64,000 bases of DNA from Lentzea pudingi. GTDB lineage: Bacteria; Actinomycetota; Actinomycetes; Mycobacteriales; Pseudonocardiaceae. Positions 25,241-33,467 of the stretch are shown here, in pieces. Location: contig NZ_BMNC01000002.1 in NCBI RefSeq assembly GCF_014646255.1, forward strand, positions 618,140-682,139, written 5' to 3'. A program made the position numbers and the translations under genes. Within the stretch, counting starts at the first letter, position 1; each line of letters opens with the position of its first letter. Below the pieces are notes generated by a model. That model did no database searches. It worked only from the letters and a program-made list of their open reading frames with translations, and was not told the DNA's origin.

Positions 25241-26355
25241 CCGGCCACGACGAAGAGCCCGCCGACCAGCACCCACCCGATGGCGCCCCAGCCGAGCACG
25301 ACGGTGGTGAGCAGGGCGGGGCCGACCATGCGCGCGACGGCCGTCCCGGTCGCGAAGAAGCCCTGGTACTGGCCCTGCCGGTCGGCGGGCGCGAGGGAGA
25401 AGCTGATCTCCCACGCCCCGGAGGCGAGCATCATCTCGCCGAGCACCTGCAACGCGGCGGCCGCGATGAGCAAGGCCGCCGCGGGCCAGGCACCGAAGCT
25501 GAACGCCGTAGTGGCGAACACCGCGCAGGACGCGAGCATGATCAGTCCGGCGTGCTTCACGAGCTTCGACGCCTGGTCCAGGCCGTCGGCACGACGGGCG
25601 ATCCTGACCTGGAACAGCACGACGGCCGCGGTGTTGAGGACCAGCAACCCCGCCGCGAGCCACGTCGGCGCCTCGGTGCGCTGCACGATCCACAACGGGA
25701 TGATCAGGCTCAGCAGCGGCATGTACAGCAGCATCACGGCGTTGATCAGCGTGATGAGCGCGTACGGGCGGTCCTTGAGGACGTCGAACTTGCCCTTCGC
25801 CCTGGTCATCAGGGTCTCGGGCAGAGTGCTGAGGATCGCCGCGGCGATGAGGAACGCGACGACGTCGAGCACGAACACGGCCATGTAGGCGGCCTCGGTG
25901 GCGAGGTGCAGCGCGAACCCGCCCGCGGCCGCACCGATCGCGATGCCCGCGTTGGCCGTCGACTGGATGCGCGCGCGAACCCGTGTGCGTTCCTCTGGCG
26001 TGGTGAGGCCGGCGAGCAGGGCCTGCCTGGACGCCTGCAGGCCGCTCTGGAAGCTCGCGTACAGGCACATGATCAGCACGAACGCGGCGAAGTCCCGCGT
26101 GACGAGCAGGATTCCGATGCTCGCGGCCGTGGCGAACGCCAGCACGACGGCGGTGGTGCGCGGGCCCAGGCGGTCGGCGACGTGGCCCAGAGCGACTCCG
26201 GCAACGGCCCCGACTCCCCAGGCGAGGGTCAGCGCGAGGCCGACCCGCGCCGCGCTCAGGCCCACGACCTGCGTGAAGTAGAGAGCCGAGACGACGAGGA
26301 AGCCGCCGTCGCCGATCGAGTTCGTCAGCTGCGCGTACGCGAGTCGCCTGGTCAT
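25150..26355 (-). CDS. Major facilitator superfamily transporter
   Basis: The 401-residue protein has about 11-12 hydrophobic helices and the MFS intracellular loop motif GHVADRLGPRTTAV between TM2 and TM3, in the style of drug:H+ antiporters (NreB/MefA-like subgroup). It probably exports a small molecule using proton motive force. ATG 26355 follows a TACGGT -10 element by 6 nt without a ribosome binding site, so the mRNA is likely leaderless. The 3' end runs 91 bp into the convergent hydrolase gene. Confidence 0.85.
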   Translation of the reverse strand: MTRRLAYAQLTNSIGDGGFLVVSALYFTQVVGLSAARVGLALTLAWGVGAVAGVALGHVADRLGPRTTAVVLAFATAASIGILLVTRDFAAFVLIMCLYASFQSGLQASRQALLAGLTTPEERTRVRARIQSTANAGIAIGAAAGGFALHLATEAAYMAVFVLDVVAFLIAAAILSTLPETLMTRAKGKFDVLKDRPYALITLINAVMLLYMPLLSLIIPLWIVQRTEAPTWLAAGLLVLNTAAVVLFQVRIARRADGLDQASKLVKHAGLIMLASCAVFATTAFSFGAWPAAALLIAAAALQVLGEMMLASGAWEISFSLAPADRQGQYQGFFATGTAVARMVGPALLTTVVLGWGAIGWVLVGGLFVVAGYAMGPAVRWAREKNSTSSGAMTDDLYMCV

Positions 26356-26361
26356 GTTCCG

Positions 26362-26367
26362 ACCGTA
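26362..26367 (-). promoter_or_regulatory. -10 element for a leaderless MFS mRNA
   Basis: On the minus strand TACGGT ends 6 nt before ATG 26355. No Shine-Dalgarno is present. Confidence 0.5.
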
Positions 26368-26382
26368 GGGCGGCGATTGGCC

Positions 26383-26961
26383 CTAGCTGTGGGACAAGGA
26401 CTCCCGCTGTTTCTGGGCCAATTTGTTCCCTGCCCAGGACACCGCGAACGCCAGCGCGACGAAGACGATCGTGACGACCAGGCAGTTCAGGAACACCGCG
26501 CCGTAACCGTGGGTGCGCGGATCCATGAACGGGTACGGGTACCAGTTCACGATCGGGCCCCTGACCAGCGTGTACACCAGGTAGGCCAGCGGGAACGACA
26601 GCCAGAGCCACGCCCGCCTGGTCCGTTCCGCCGCCAGCAGCCACTCCGCGACCACGAGGATCGGGACGATGGTGTGCAACACCCAGTTCGCATAAGCAGG
26701 TGTCTGCACGTCGATGTCCCGCAGCAGCAGCCAGTACACGATGCCCGTGGTGCCCATGTAGAGCACGGCCGCGCCCCTGATCTGCGCCGACACCGGGTTG
26801 AACACGCCCAGCAACGCCACGACCGCCGCGAAGACGTTCGAGAGCACGGTGAAGAAGCTGAAGTGGTCGAACGGGCGGAACCTGTCCCCCAGCACGACCA
26901 CCAGGTACATCTCCGCCGAAAGCACCAGCAGGAACACGGCCATCCGGAGCAGCTTGATCAC
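26383..26961 (-). CDS. Pr6Pr-type membrane protein
   Basis: This 192-residue polytopic membrane protein of six helices has the Pr6Pr features FSFFTVLSNVFAAVVALLGV, an HTIVPILVVAEWLL helix and the NWYPYPFMDPRTHGYGAVFL loop. The family is widespread in actinobacteria and its role is unsettled. The GTG 26961 start lacks a ribosome binding site. It lies just upstream of the MFS gene on the same strand (27 bp), so shared expression is possible. Confidence 0.82.
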   Translation of the reverse strand: MIKLLRMAVFLLVLSAEMYLVVVLGDRFRPFDHFSFFTVLSNVFAAVVALLGVFNPVSAQIRGAAVLYMGTTGIVYWLLLRDIDVQTPAYANWVLHTIVPILVVAEWLLAAERTRRAWLWLSFPLAYLVYTLVRGPIVNWYPYPFMDPRTHGYGAVFLNCLVVTIVFVALAFAVSWAGNKLAQKQRESLSHS

Positions 26962-26984
26962 TCGGGCATTAGAACCCGGTTTCG

Positions 26985-27383
26985 TCAGGGGTGCATCCGG
27001 GCGCCCTTGAAGATCTTGTCGACGGCGTTCTTCTGGCCGTGGACCGCGATGCCGACCAGGTCGAGGTCCTGCGTGTGCACCTTGCGGACGGCCGCGCGGT
27101 TGTCGTCGTCGTTGCCCGTCGCGAACAGGTCCGCGGTGAAGATGGTCATCGGCTGGCTGCGGTTCAGGGCCCGCTCGTGGGCCTTCTTCAGCAGGTCCGC
27201 GGAGCCTTGCAGGACGACCACGGGCTGGCCGAACATGGACAGGTAGTGCACGTCGTCAGCGTCGACGTAGGGCTCGCCGCGGAGCGTCTCGGGCAGCCCG
27301 CTGACGAGGAAGGCGGTGACGTTCAGGGCCTGCCAGCCGGCCAGGTCGTCCCGCAGCAGCACAGCGATCTTGGTGTCGAACAT
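26985..27383 (-). CDS. DUF2000 protein
   Basis: The 132-residue protein matches DUF2000: KIAVLLRDDLAGWQALNVTA then FLVSGLPETLRGEPYVDADD, and a central LSMFGQPVVVLQG. DUF2000 proteins adopt a peptidyl-tRNA hydrolase 2-like fold with unknown activity. ATG 27383 is preferred for the family N-terminus; an ATG about 50 nt upstream would overlap the divergent AraC start. It is divergent from the AraC gene with only 49 bp between, so the regulator probably controls it. Confidence 0.8.
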   Translation of the reverse strand: MFDTKIAVLLRDDLAGWQALNVTAFLVSGLPETLRGEPYVDADDVHYLSMFGQPVVVLQGSADLLKKAHERALNRSQPMTIFTADLFATGNDDDNRAAVRKVHTQDLDLVGIAVHGQKNAVDKIFKGARMHP

Positions 27384-27420
27384 GGACACACGATCGCGGG
27401 CACTCCGGTCCGGCGTCTTG

Positions 27421-27426
27421 TACGTT
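27421..27426 (+). promoter_or_regulatory. -10 element for a leaderless AraC mRNA
   Basis: TACGTT lies 6 nt before ATG 27433 with no ribosome binding site, in the 49-bp divergent region shared with the DUF2000 gene. Confidence 0.5.
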
Positions 27427-27432
27427 CCTGAC

Positions 27433-28194
27433 ATGAGCGTCACCGCGTGGAGACCGGCGGTGGACGGCATCAAGGAGGCCTTCCACGCGTCGTTCACCAC
27501 GCACGTCTACCCAACGCACACGCACGACGCGTGGACGTTGATGGTGCTCGACACCGGAGCCGTGCGGTACGAACTGGACCGTCACGAACACGGCGCGCTC
27601 GTCTCCGGCGTCACGCTGTTGCCGCCGCACGTGCCGCACGACGGCCGTTCAGCGTTGTCCACGGGCTTCCGCAAACGCGTGCTGTACCTGGACGACGCGG
27701 CGCTGCCGGCCGACCTGATCGGCAAGGCCGTCGACACCCCGATGCTGCCCGATCCGCTGCTGCGCCACCGGATCCACCAGCTGCACCTGGTGCTGGACGA
27801 ACCGTTCGAGGCCGCCAGCCGGCTTTCGTTGATCACCGAACGCCTCCGGCACCACTTCGCCGGCACGGCACCCGTCGTGCACGCGGACCCGACGCTCGCC
27901 GACCGGTTGCGGCAGCTGCTGGACGCCTCGCTGCCGTCGGGGATCACGCTCGCGGAGGCCGCTGCGGAACTGCAGACCAGTCCTACGCACCTCGTGCGGG
28001 CGTTCAGCCGTCAGTTCGGACTGCCGCCGCACAAGTACCTGACGGGCCGCCGGGTGGACCTCGCGCGTGGTCACCTGGTCGACGGACGACCGGCCGCGGA
28101 GGTGGCGGTGCTGGCCGGGTTCCACGACCAGTCGCACCTCACGCGCCATTTTCGCCGTGTGCTGGGTACGAGTCCCGGCCGCTTCGTACGCTGA
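27433..28194 (+). CDS. AraC-family transcriptional regulator
   Basis: This 253-residue regulator has an N-terminal AraC-type cupin (HASFTTHVYPTHTHDAWTLM, GVTLLPPHVPHDGRS; about residues 15-110) and a C-terminal double HTH (ITLAEAAAELQTSPTHLVRA, then LPPHKYLTGRRVDLARGHLV and VAVLAGFHDQSHLTRHFRRV). The cupin senses a small ligand. The SARP-like gene begins 4 nt after its stop and the DUF2000 gene is divergent, so this regulator sits at the head of a small locus. The ligand is unknown. Confidence 0.9.
   Translation: MSVTAWRPAVDGIKEAFHASFTTHVYPTHTHDAWTLMVLDTGAVRYELDRHEHGALVSGVTLLPPHVPHDGRSALSTGFRKRVLYLDDAALPADLIGKAVDTPMLPDPLLRHRIHQLHLVLDEPFEAASRLSLITERLRHHFAGTAPVVHADPTLADRLRQLLDASLPSGITLAEAAAELQTSPTHLVRAFSRQFGLPPHKYLTGRRVDLARGHLVDGRPAAEVAVLAGFHDQSHLTRHFRRVLGTSPGRFVR
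28187..28192 (+). promoter_or_regulatory. -10 element for a leaderless SARP mRNA inside the araC end
   Basis: TACGCT overlaps the last codons and stop of the AraC gene and ends 6 nt before GTG 28199. This would give the SARP gene its own leaderless transcript despite the 4-nt intergenic gap. Confidence 0.4.
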
Positions 28195-28198
28195 CACC

Positions 28199-30796
28199 GT
28201 GCACGTCGGCATTCTCGGGCCCGTTGAGGCGCACTCCCCGGACGGCAAGATCGCGGTGGGTGGCCCACGGCCGCGCACCCTGCTGGCGCTGCTGGCGATC
28301 CGGGTGGGGGAGATCGTCCAGCTCGACCGCCTGGTCGACGAGCTCTACGGCTCCGAACCGCCGTCGGACGCCGCGAACGCCTTGCAGGGCCAGGTCTCGC
28401 GCCTGCGCCGGGCACTCGGGGACGCGACGCTGATCGAGTTCCACCCGGCCGGGTACCGCCTGGCGCTGCCCGCCTCCCAGGTCGACGCGCACCGGTTCGT
28501 CGTGCTCAGCGCGGAAGGCCGGCAGGCGTTGGAGCAGGGTGACCCGCAGGCGGCGGAATCCCTTCTGTCCGAGGCACTGCGGCTGTGGCGCGGCCCGGCG
28601 CTCGCCGACGTCGCCCTGCCGGACCACGCGACCCGCCTGGAACAGCAACGCTCCGCGGCCACCGGTTCGCTGGTCGCGGCACGGATCCGGCTCGGCAGGG
28701 CCGATGTCGCCGAGGTCCAGGACCTGGTGCGGCGGAATCCGTTGGACGAACGGCTGCGCGGGTACCTGATGCAGGCGCTCAACCAGCAGGGCCGGCAAGC
28801 CGAGGCGCTGCAGGCGTTCGAGGACGCACGCGCTCTGCTGGCCGACGAGCTGGGCACCGACCCGTCACCCGAACTGCGCGCCGTGCACCTGCAGGTCCTG
28901 CGCGGTCAGACCCACCGCGAACTACCGGCCCAGCTGACGAAGTTCGTGGGCAGGCAGGCGGAGCTCGCGCGGATCGCCTCGCTGTCCTCCCGGCTCATCA
29001 CGCTCACCGGCCCTGGAGGCGCGGGCAAGACGAGGCTCGCGCTGCAGGCCGCGGGTCCCGGTGCGATCTTCGTGGACCTGGCGCCGGCCAAGGACGTGGC
29101 CGCGGCGACGCTGCAGGCGCTGGGGCTCAAGGAGACGGTGCTGGAGCCGGAGGAACGCCTGACGCTGGCGCTGCGCGAGCGCGACGCGTTGCTGATCCTG
29201 GACAACTGCGAGCACCTGGTCGTCCAGGCCGCCCGGCTGGCCCAGCACCTGCTCAGCACGTGCCCGTCGTTGCGGATCCTCGCCACGAGCCGGGAGGCGC
29301 TCGGCATCACCGGTGAGACGCTGTGCCCGGTGCCGCCGCTCGATCCCGAGCAGAGCGTGGCGCTGTTCGCCGACCGCGCCCGACTGGTGAACGCCGCGTT
29401 CGTGCGGGATCAGCACACGGTCGACATCTGCCGGGAGCTGGACGGCCTGCCGCTCGCGATCGAACTCGCGGCGGCACGCACCCGCACGTTGACGACCGAG
29501 GAGATCGCCGACCGCCTGAACGACCGCTTCCGGTTGCTCACCAAGGGAAACCGGGCCGCCGCGCCCCGCCACCAGACGCTGCGGGCGGTCGTGGAGTGGA
29601 GCTGGGACCTGCTGACCGAGGACGAACGCGACCTGGCGGCGTGCCTCGCGACGTTCAGCGGCGGGGCGACCCTGGAGGCCGTCGAGGAGGTCTGCCGGCA
29701 CGACCTCGAGACGCTCGACGCGTTGGTGGACAAGTCCTTGGTGGAGGCCGTGGACGGGCGCTACCGGATGCTGGAGACCATCCGCGAGTTCTGCTCGCAG
29801 CACAAGCGCGTCGACGCCGCCCACGCCGCGTACTTCCACGACCTGGCTCGCCGTGCGGATCCCGAGCTGCGCCAACGTGATCAGGTGCGCTGGTTCGCCC
29901 GGCTGACCGCCGAGCACGCGAACCTGATGCAGGCCGTCGCCTGGACCACGTCGTTCGAACCGGACCGCGCGCTGCGGCTCGTCAGCGACCTCGCCTGGTA
30001 CTGGTACGTGAAGGGCAACCGCGCGGAAGTCCGGGGCGTGGCACAGGAACTGCTCGCCCGCGTGTCCGAACAGTCCACAGAGGAGTACGCAGTCCTGCTC
30101 GCCCTCGCTGCCCCGGAACGCGTGCAGGACAAGCTCCTCGAACTGCGCGGCCCGATCAGGCAACCGTTCGTGCTCATCGCGTGGGCCATGCTCAGCGGCC
30201 CGCCCGACCCGTCCGCCCCGCGCACCTCGTTGCAGGACGAGGTGGAGAGCAGTGAGGACCCGTGGATCCAGGGCCTCATCGGGTTCAGCAACGCCTACAC
30301 CGCCTGGGCCGCGAGCGGCGACCGCGAGCGAGCGATCGAGGAGTCCCGCGTGGCGTTGCGGCGGTTCCAGGACCTGGGCGAGCGCTGGGGTTCGGCCCAG
30401 GTCCTGGACGTGCTGGCCAACCTCACCGAGGACCCGGCAGAAGCCCTGGCGCTGACCGACGAGGCGCTCCGGGTCGTCGCGGAACTCGGTGCCAAGGAAG
30501 AACTCGCCGAACTCCGGGCTCGTCGCGCGGACCGGTTGCTCGACATCGACGAGGCCGCGGCGGAACGCGACTACCTCCAGGCCCTGGAACAGGCGACGGA
30601 GGCAGGCCTGTCGGCCACCCGAGCGCTCGCCAACACCGGCCTCGCGAAGATCGCCCAGCGCCGGGGTGATCCGGCGCGGGCGGAGCTCCTGCTGCGCGAG
30701 GCCCAGCGGGAGCTCGGGTTCGGGTGGATGCACGCGGCCGCCAAGCAGCAGGTCAACGAGGTGCTCGAGGAACTGCTCCGTACTCGGGGAGCTTGA
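28199..30796 (+). CDS. AfsR/SARP-family regulator with NB-ARC and TPR
   Basis: The 865-residue protein starts with an OmpR-like winged HTH (HVGILGPVEAHSPDGKIAVG, PRPRTLLALLAIRVGEIVQL; about 1-95) and a BTAD domain (to about 245). An NB-ARC ATPase follows (P-loop GPGGAGKTRLA near 270, LLILDNCEHLV Walker B), then TPR-like helices. AfsR-like regulators activate secondary metabolism or stress genes after ATP-dependent oligomerisation. GTG 28199 fits the family N-terminus. It follows the AraC gene by 4 nt. The 3' end overlaps the convergent monooxygenase by 44 bp. Its target is unknown; no cluster is adjacent. Confidence 0.9.
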   Translation: MHVGILGPVEAHSPDGKIAVGGPRPRTLLALLAIRVGEIVQLDRLVDELYGSEPPSDAANALQGQVSRLRRALGDATLIEFHPAGYRLALPASQVDAHRFVVLSAEGRQALEQGDPQAAESLLSEALRLWRGPALADVALPDHATRLEQQRSAATGSLVAARIRLGRADVAEVQDLVRRNPLDERLRGYLMQALNQQGRQAEALQAFEDARALLADELGTDPSPELRAVHLQVLRGQTHRELPAQLTKFVGRQAELARIASLSSRLITLTGPGGAGKTRLALQAAGPGAIFVDLAPAKDVAAATLQALGLKETVLEPEERLTLALRERDALLILDNCEHLVVQAARLAQHLLSTCPSLRILATSREALGITGETLCPVPPLDPEQSVALFADRARLVNAAFVRDQHTVDICRELDGLPLAIELAAARTRTLTTEEIADRLNDRFRLLTKGNRAAAPRHQTLRAVVEWSWDLLTEDERDLAACLATFSGGATLEAVEEVCRHDLETLDALVDKSLVEAVDGRYRMLETIREFCSQHKRVDAAHAAYFHDLARRADPELRQRDQVRWFARLTAEHANLMQAVAWTTSFEPDRALRLVSDLAWYWYVKGNRAEVRGVAQELLARVSEQSTEEYAVLLALAAPERVQDKLLELRGPIRQPFVLIAWAMLSGPPDPSAPRTSLQDEVESSEDPWIQGLIGFSNAYTAWAASGDRERAIEESRVALRRFQDLGERWGSAQVLDVLANLTEDPAEALALTDEALRVVAELGAKEELAELRARRADRLLDIDEAAAERDYLQALEQATEAGLSATRALANTGLAKIAQRRGDPARAELLLREAQRELGFGWMHAAAKQQVNEVLEELLRTRGA

Positions 30797-31787
30797 TCGC
30801 GGTGGCGGCCCTCATGTCCGTGCGCGCGACCATCGGCATCTTCGGCAGCAGGCCGAACATCCGGTCGCGCACCCACATGCCGAGCCTGGTGCCCGGCGCG
30901 AGGAACGGGCCGGGGTTGCCCTGGCAGCCGCGCGCGTAGGGGCCGATCAGGGCCTCGTACCGGGCGAAGGCGTCGCCGCCCGCCGCCATCTCCCCCGCCA
31001 GCACGTAGGCGGAGACGACCGCGAGGCCGGTTCCCATGCCGCCCAACGTGGACCCGTACCCGGCGTCGCCGATCAGCGTGACCCGTCCCGCGCTCACCGC
31101 GGGCATCCGGACCTGGCTGATCGAGTCGAAGTAGACGCCGGGCGCCACGATCTCCTCGGGCATCAGCTCGGGCGGTACGGAGGACTTGTACATCAGCCAC
31201 CCCGGCGCCGTCAGCACTCCGGGCGAGCACGTCAGGTCGTGGTCGTCGCCGTCCACGTCCCAGATCGCGAAGTAGTAGCCCTGGAACTTCGGCCGGTACT
31301 CGGGGAAGACGAGCCGCCGCACGCCGGACCGCATCCCGTCCGCACCGACCACGAAGTCGAACCGCCGGGACTGACCGCGTGCGAACGTCACGTCGACGCC
31401 GGCACCGTCGTCGTGCAGCGACGTGATCCAGTCGCCGAACACGTACTCCACGTCGGCGGCGGTGTGCTCGTACAGCAGGCGTGAGAGGTCTCCGCGGAGG
31501 ATCTCAACGTCCCCCGCGGTGAACGACGCGGGCAGCCGTGCCCGTTCACGTCCCGCGGTGTCGCGGAACACCATGTCGCGCGGAGACGTTCGCGCGGCCT
31601 GGACCGCGTCGAGCACGCCCATCCGCCTCAGCACGGACAGGTGCGCCTCGCCGCGGAAGTCGACGGCCTGGCCGCCGGCGCGCAACGAGGGCGCGCGTTC
31701 CACCACCACCGCGGAGATGCCGAAGCGCGTCAACCAGTGGGCCAGCGCGGGCCCGGCGATTCCCGCTCCCGAGATCAGTACGTCCAT
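30753..31787 (-). CDS. FAD-dependent aromatic monooxygenase-like protein, shortened
   Basis: The 344-residue protein has the PHBH-type FAD signature (VLISGAGIAGPALAHWLTRF, GxGxxG), the DG-type motif (RFDFVVGADGMRSGVRRLVF) and the GD motif (RVTLIGDAGYGSTLGGMGTG). It would hydroxylate an aromatic or tetracycline-like substrate. It is about 40-50 residues shorter than relatives. The missing part falls between VPPELMPEEI and YFDSISQVRM, where the substrate-domain helices normally lie, so activity is uncertain. No Shine-Dalgarno is visible. The 3' end overlaps the SARP gene. Confidence 0.82.
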   Translation of the reverse strand: MDVLISGAGIAGPALAHWLTRFGISAVVVERAPSLRAGGQAVDFRGEAHLSVLRRMGVLDAVQAARTSPRDMVFRDTAGRERARLPASFTAGDVEILRGDLSRLLYEHTAADVEYVFGDWITSLHDDGAGVDVTFARGQSRRFDFVVGADGMRSGVRRLVFPEYRPKFQGYYFAIWDVDGDDHDLTCSPGVLTAPGWLMYKSSVPPELMPEEIVAPGVYFDSISQVRMPAVSAGRVTLIGDAGYGSTLGGMGTGLAVVSAYVLAGEMAAGGDAFARYEALIGPYARGCQGNPGPFLAPGTRLGMWVRDRMFGLLPKMPMVARTDMRAATAIKLPEYGAVPRAPR

Positions 31788-31823
31788 GCTCGGGAATGCA
31801 ACGCCGGGCCGCTGACCGAACGC

Positions 31824-32420
31824 CTACGGTCCGCTGATGATCTTCAGCATCTGCTCGATCTGGCCCTGCCGGGTCTTGACCACCCGATCGGCATAGGCCG
31901 TGGTCTCCGGGTTCATGCCGTCCTTCTTCTCGTCGAGCGCCATCTCCACGCCCGCTCCCTGATGGCCTGTCATCAGGTTGAGGAAGAGCGCGTCGAACTC
32001 AGGCCCGCTCTTCTCCTTGGTCTCGTTGATGACCTTGTCGTCGAGCAGCGGCTGACCACCGTGGGCGGCGTGCAGGTTGGCGCCGTCGCCCTCCGGCTTG
32101 CCCCAGAGCTTCAGCCACGACTTGAGCATCGTGAGCTCCTCGCGCTGGGTCACGTCGATCGCGCCCGCGAGGTCCTTGGCCTCCTTGCCGGTCGCCTTCG
32201 CGAGCCCCACCTGCGACAGGCTGATGCCGAGTTGCAGGTGGTCCACCATCATCTGCACGAACGTCACGTCCGCGTCGTTGAACCTCGCGCTGGCTGCGGG
32301 AACGGGTGGTGCGGCGGAGGACGCGCCGTGCCCGTGGGCTCCTTGGCCCTCCGGCACGACCGCCTCTCCGCCGCACCCCGCCAGCGCCAGGACCGCGACA
32401 GCGATCACCAGGCGCTTCAT
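31824..32420 (-). CDS. DUF305 lipoprotein in LPMO operon, candidate copper carrier
   Basis: This 198-residue exported lipoprotein has the lipobox LALAGC at the N-terminus. A His-rich linker (GAHGHGASS) is followed by a four-helix DUF305 domain with FVQMMVDHLQLGISLSQ, HAAHGG and LMTGHQGAGVEMALDEKKDG. Cyanobacterial CopM, a DUF305 member, binds periplasmic copper through similar Met/His clusters. It starts 4 nt after the stop of the AA10 LPMO gene on the same strand, with GGGAGAAG inside the LPMO 3' end, so the two are one transcript. A role in giving copper to the LPMO is inference. Confidence 0.82.
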   Translation of the reverse strand: MKRLVIAVAVLALAGCGGEAVVPEGQGAHGHGASSAAPPVPAASARFNDADVTFVQMMVDHLQLGISLSQVGLAKATGKEAKDLAGAIDVTQREELTMLKSWLKLWGKPEGDGANLHAAHGGQPLLDDKVINETKEKSGPEFDALFLNLMTGHQGAGVEMALDEKKDGMNPETTAYADRVVKTRQGQIEQMLKIISGP

Positions 32421-32424
32421 CAGA

Positions 32425-33183
32425 TCAGATCTTCTCCCAGAGCGCCGCCACGTTCGGCGGTTCCCAGCCGGTCAGCGAGGTGTGCGCCTGACGGCAGCGG
32501 TAGGACGAGCCGCCGTAGGTGACGGTCGAGCCGACCGCGTACGACGTGTTCGCCGCCCAGGTGCCACCGGCCGGCGGCTGCTGCGTGGTCGTCGTGGTCG
32601 TCGTGGTGGTGGTCGGCGGACGAGTGGTCGTCGTGGTGGTGGGAGGCGGGGTCGTGCCGCCACCACCGTTGATGTTGAGGTCGATGCACGAGTAGAACGC
32701 GTTCACCGTGTCGCCGATGTTCCAGACCGCGAACAGCTTCTGGCGGCCGGAGAACCCGCCGAGGTTGATGTTGTGCGTGGTCGGGTTGTTCGGCTGCTGG
32801 TTGTTGCCGGCGACGTAGCCGACGCGCGTGTTGCCGATGAAGTACTCGTAGTCACGCGTGGCGTGCCGGGCGGTGAAGGTCCAGGTCAGAGACAGGGTCT
32901 GACCGGTGTTGGTGACCTTCCAGGGCAGTGAGTCGTTGTCGAGCGGGGCAAAGGCGCCGTTGTCGCCGCTGCAGTTCTTCTTGCCCTTGACGCCTTCGGC
33001 GCTCTGGGGCTCGTACTTCGCCTGGCCGCACAGGCTCTCGGCGACGTCGCCACGGGCACACTGCGCGGATCGACTGGCAGGCGAGGACACGTAACCGTGC
33101 GCGCTGGCCGAACCGACCGGCGTGATGAGCACGATTGCTGGGACAGCGGCCAGGACGAGCGCCGCTTTGCGCATGTTCTTCAT
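32425..33183 (-). CDS. AA10 lytic polysaccharide monooxygenase with CBM5/12
   Basis: The 252-residue secreted protein has a signal peptide of 28 residues ending SASA, so the mature enzyme starts at His29 (HGYVSSPASRSAQCA), the first copper ligand. The second histidine-brace residue is His107 in TARHATRDYEYFIG, and the axial region is NAFYSCIDLN. It cleaves crystalline chitin oxidatively with Cu and a reductant/peroxide. A Pro/Thr linker containing long Thr runs (about 180-205) joins a C-terminal chitin-binding module (WAANTSYAVGSTVTYGGSSY, ending WEPPNVAALWEKI). AAGGAG precedes ATG 33183. DasR-like operators lie about 100-150 bp upstream. Confidence 0.93.
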   Translation of the reverse strand: MKNMRKAALVLAAVPAIVLITPVGSASAHGYVSSPASRSAQCARGDVAESLCGQAKYEPQSAEGVKGKKNCSGDNGAFAPLDNDSLPWKVTNTGQTLSLTWTFTARHATRDYEYFIGNTRVGYVAGNNQQPNNPTTHNINLGGFSGRQKLFAVWNIGDTVNAFYSCIDLNINGGGGTTPPPTTTTTTRPPTTTTTTTTTTQQPPAGGTWAANTSYAVGSTVTYGGSSYRCRQAHTSLTGWEPPNVAALWEKI

Positions 33184-33285
33184 TTGGTCCGAACTCCTTG
33201 GATCGTTCCCAAACGGGATGGACCCGTAGGCAGGGGGCGGGAACCGGGAGCGCTCTAGATCGCTCTCCGATCCAGTTTCGGTCTG

Positions 33286-33297
33286 TGGTCTAGACCA
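33286..33297. promoter_or_regulatory. DasR-responsive element (dre) upstream of LPMO
   Basis: TGGTCTAGACCA is a perfect 12-bp palindrome identical to the core of the Streptomyces dre consensus bound by the GntR-family repressor DasR. It is released by N-acetylglucosamine-6-phosphate-type signals. It lies about 100 bp upstream of the LPMO start on the minus strand. Confidence 0.8.
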
Positions 33298-33315
33298 TAA
33301 ACCGAGGTTCAGAAA

Positions 33316-33331
33316 GTGGTCAAGAGACCAC
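33316..33331. promoter_or_regulatory. Second dre-like inverted repeat upstream of LPMO
   Basis: GTGGTC (33316-33321) and GACCAC (33326-33331) form a perfect inverted repeat with a 4-bp spacer, two more than the normal dre, and centred about 32 bp from the first site (about three helical turns). It may be a weaker DasR site. Confidence 0.5.
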
Positions 33332-33467
33332 CGAACATGGACGAAAAATGGCTCATGGCAACAAGTTCACGCAAGTGCACTGGCCCCGCGCTCCGCCATT
33401 CGGGTCACCGGAGGGGACCGATCAGCCCACTGATTAGGAGTCGTCACACACTGGGTATCCCCACCGC

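Larger units (their letters stand above)
33184..33467. other. 284-bp divergent intergenic region
   Basis: Between the LPMO start and the plus-strand gene at 33468 there is no credible gene. The region holds the two DasR-like repeats, a CGCTCTAGATCGCTCTC stretch near 33251, and a weak -10-like TATCCC 6 nt before ATG 33468. Confidence 0.6.
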
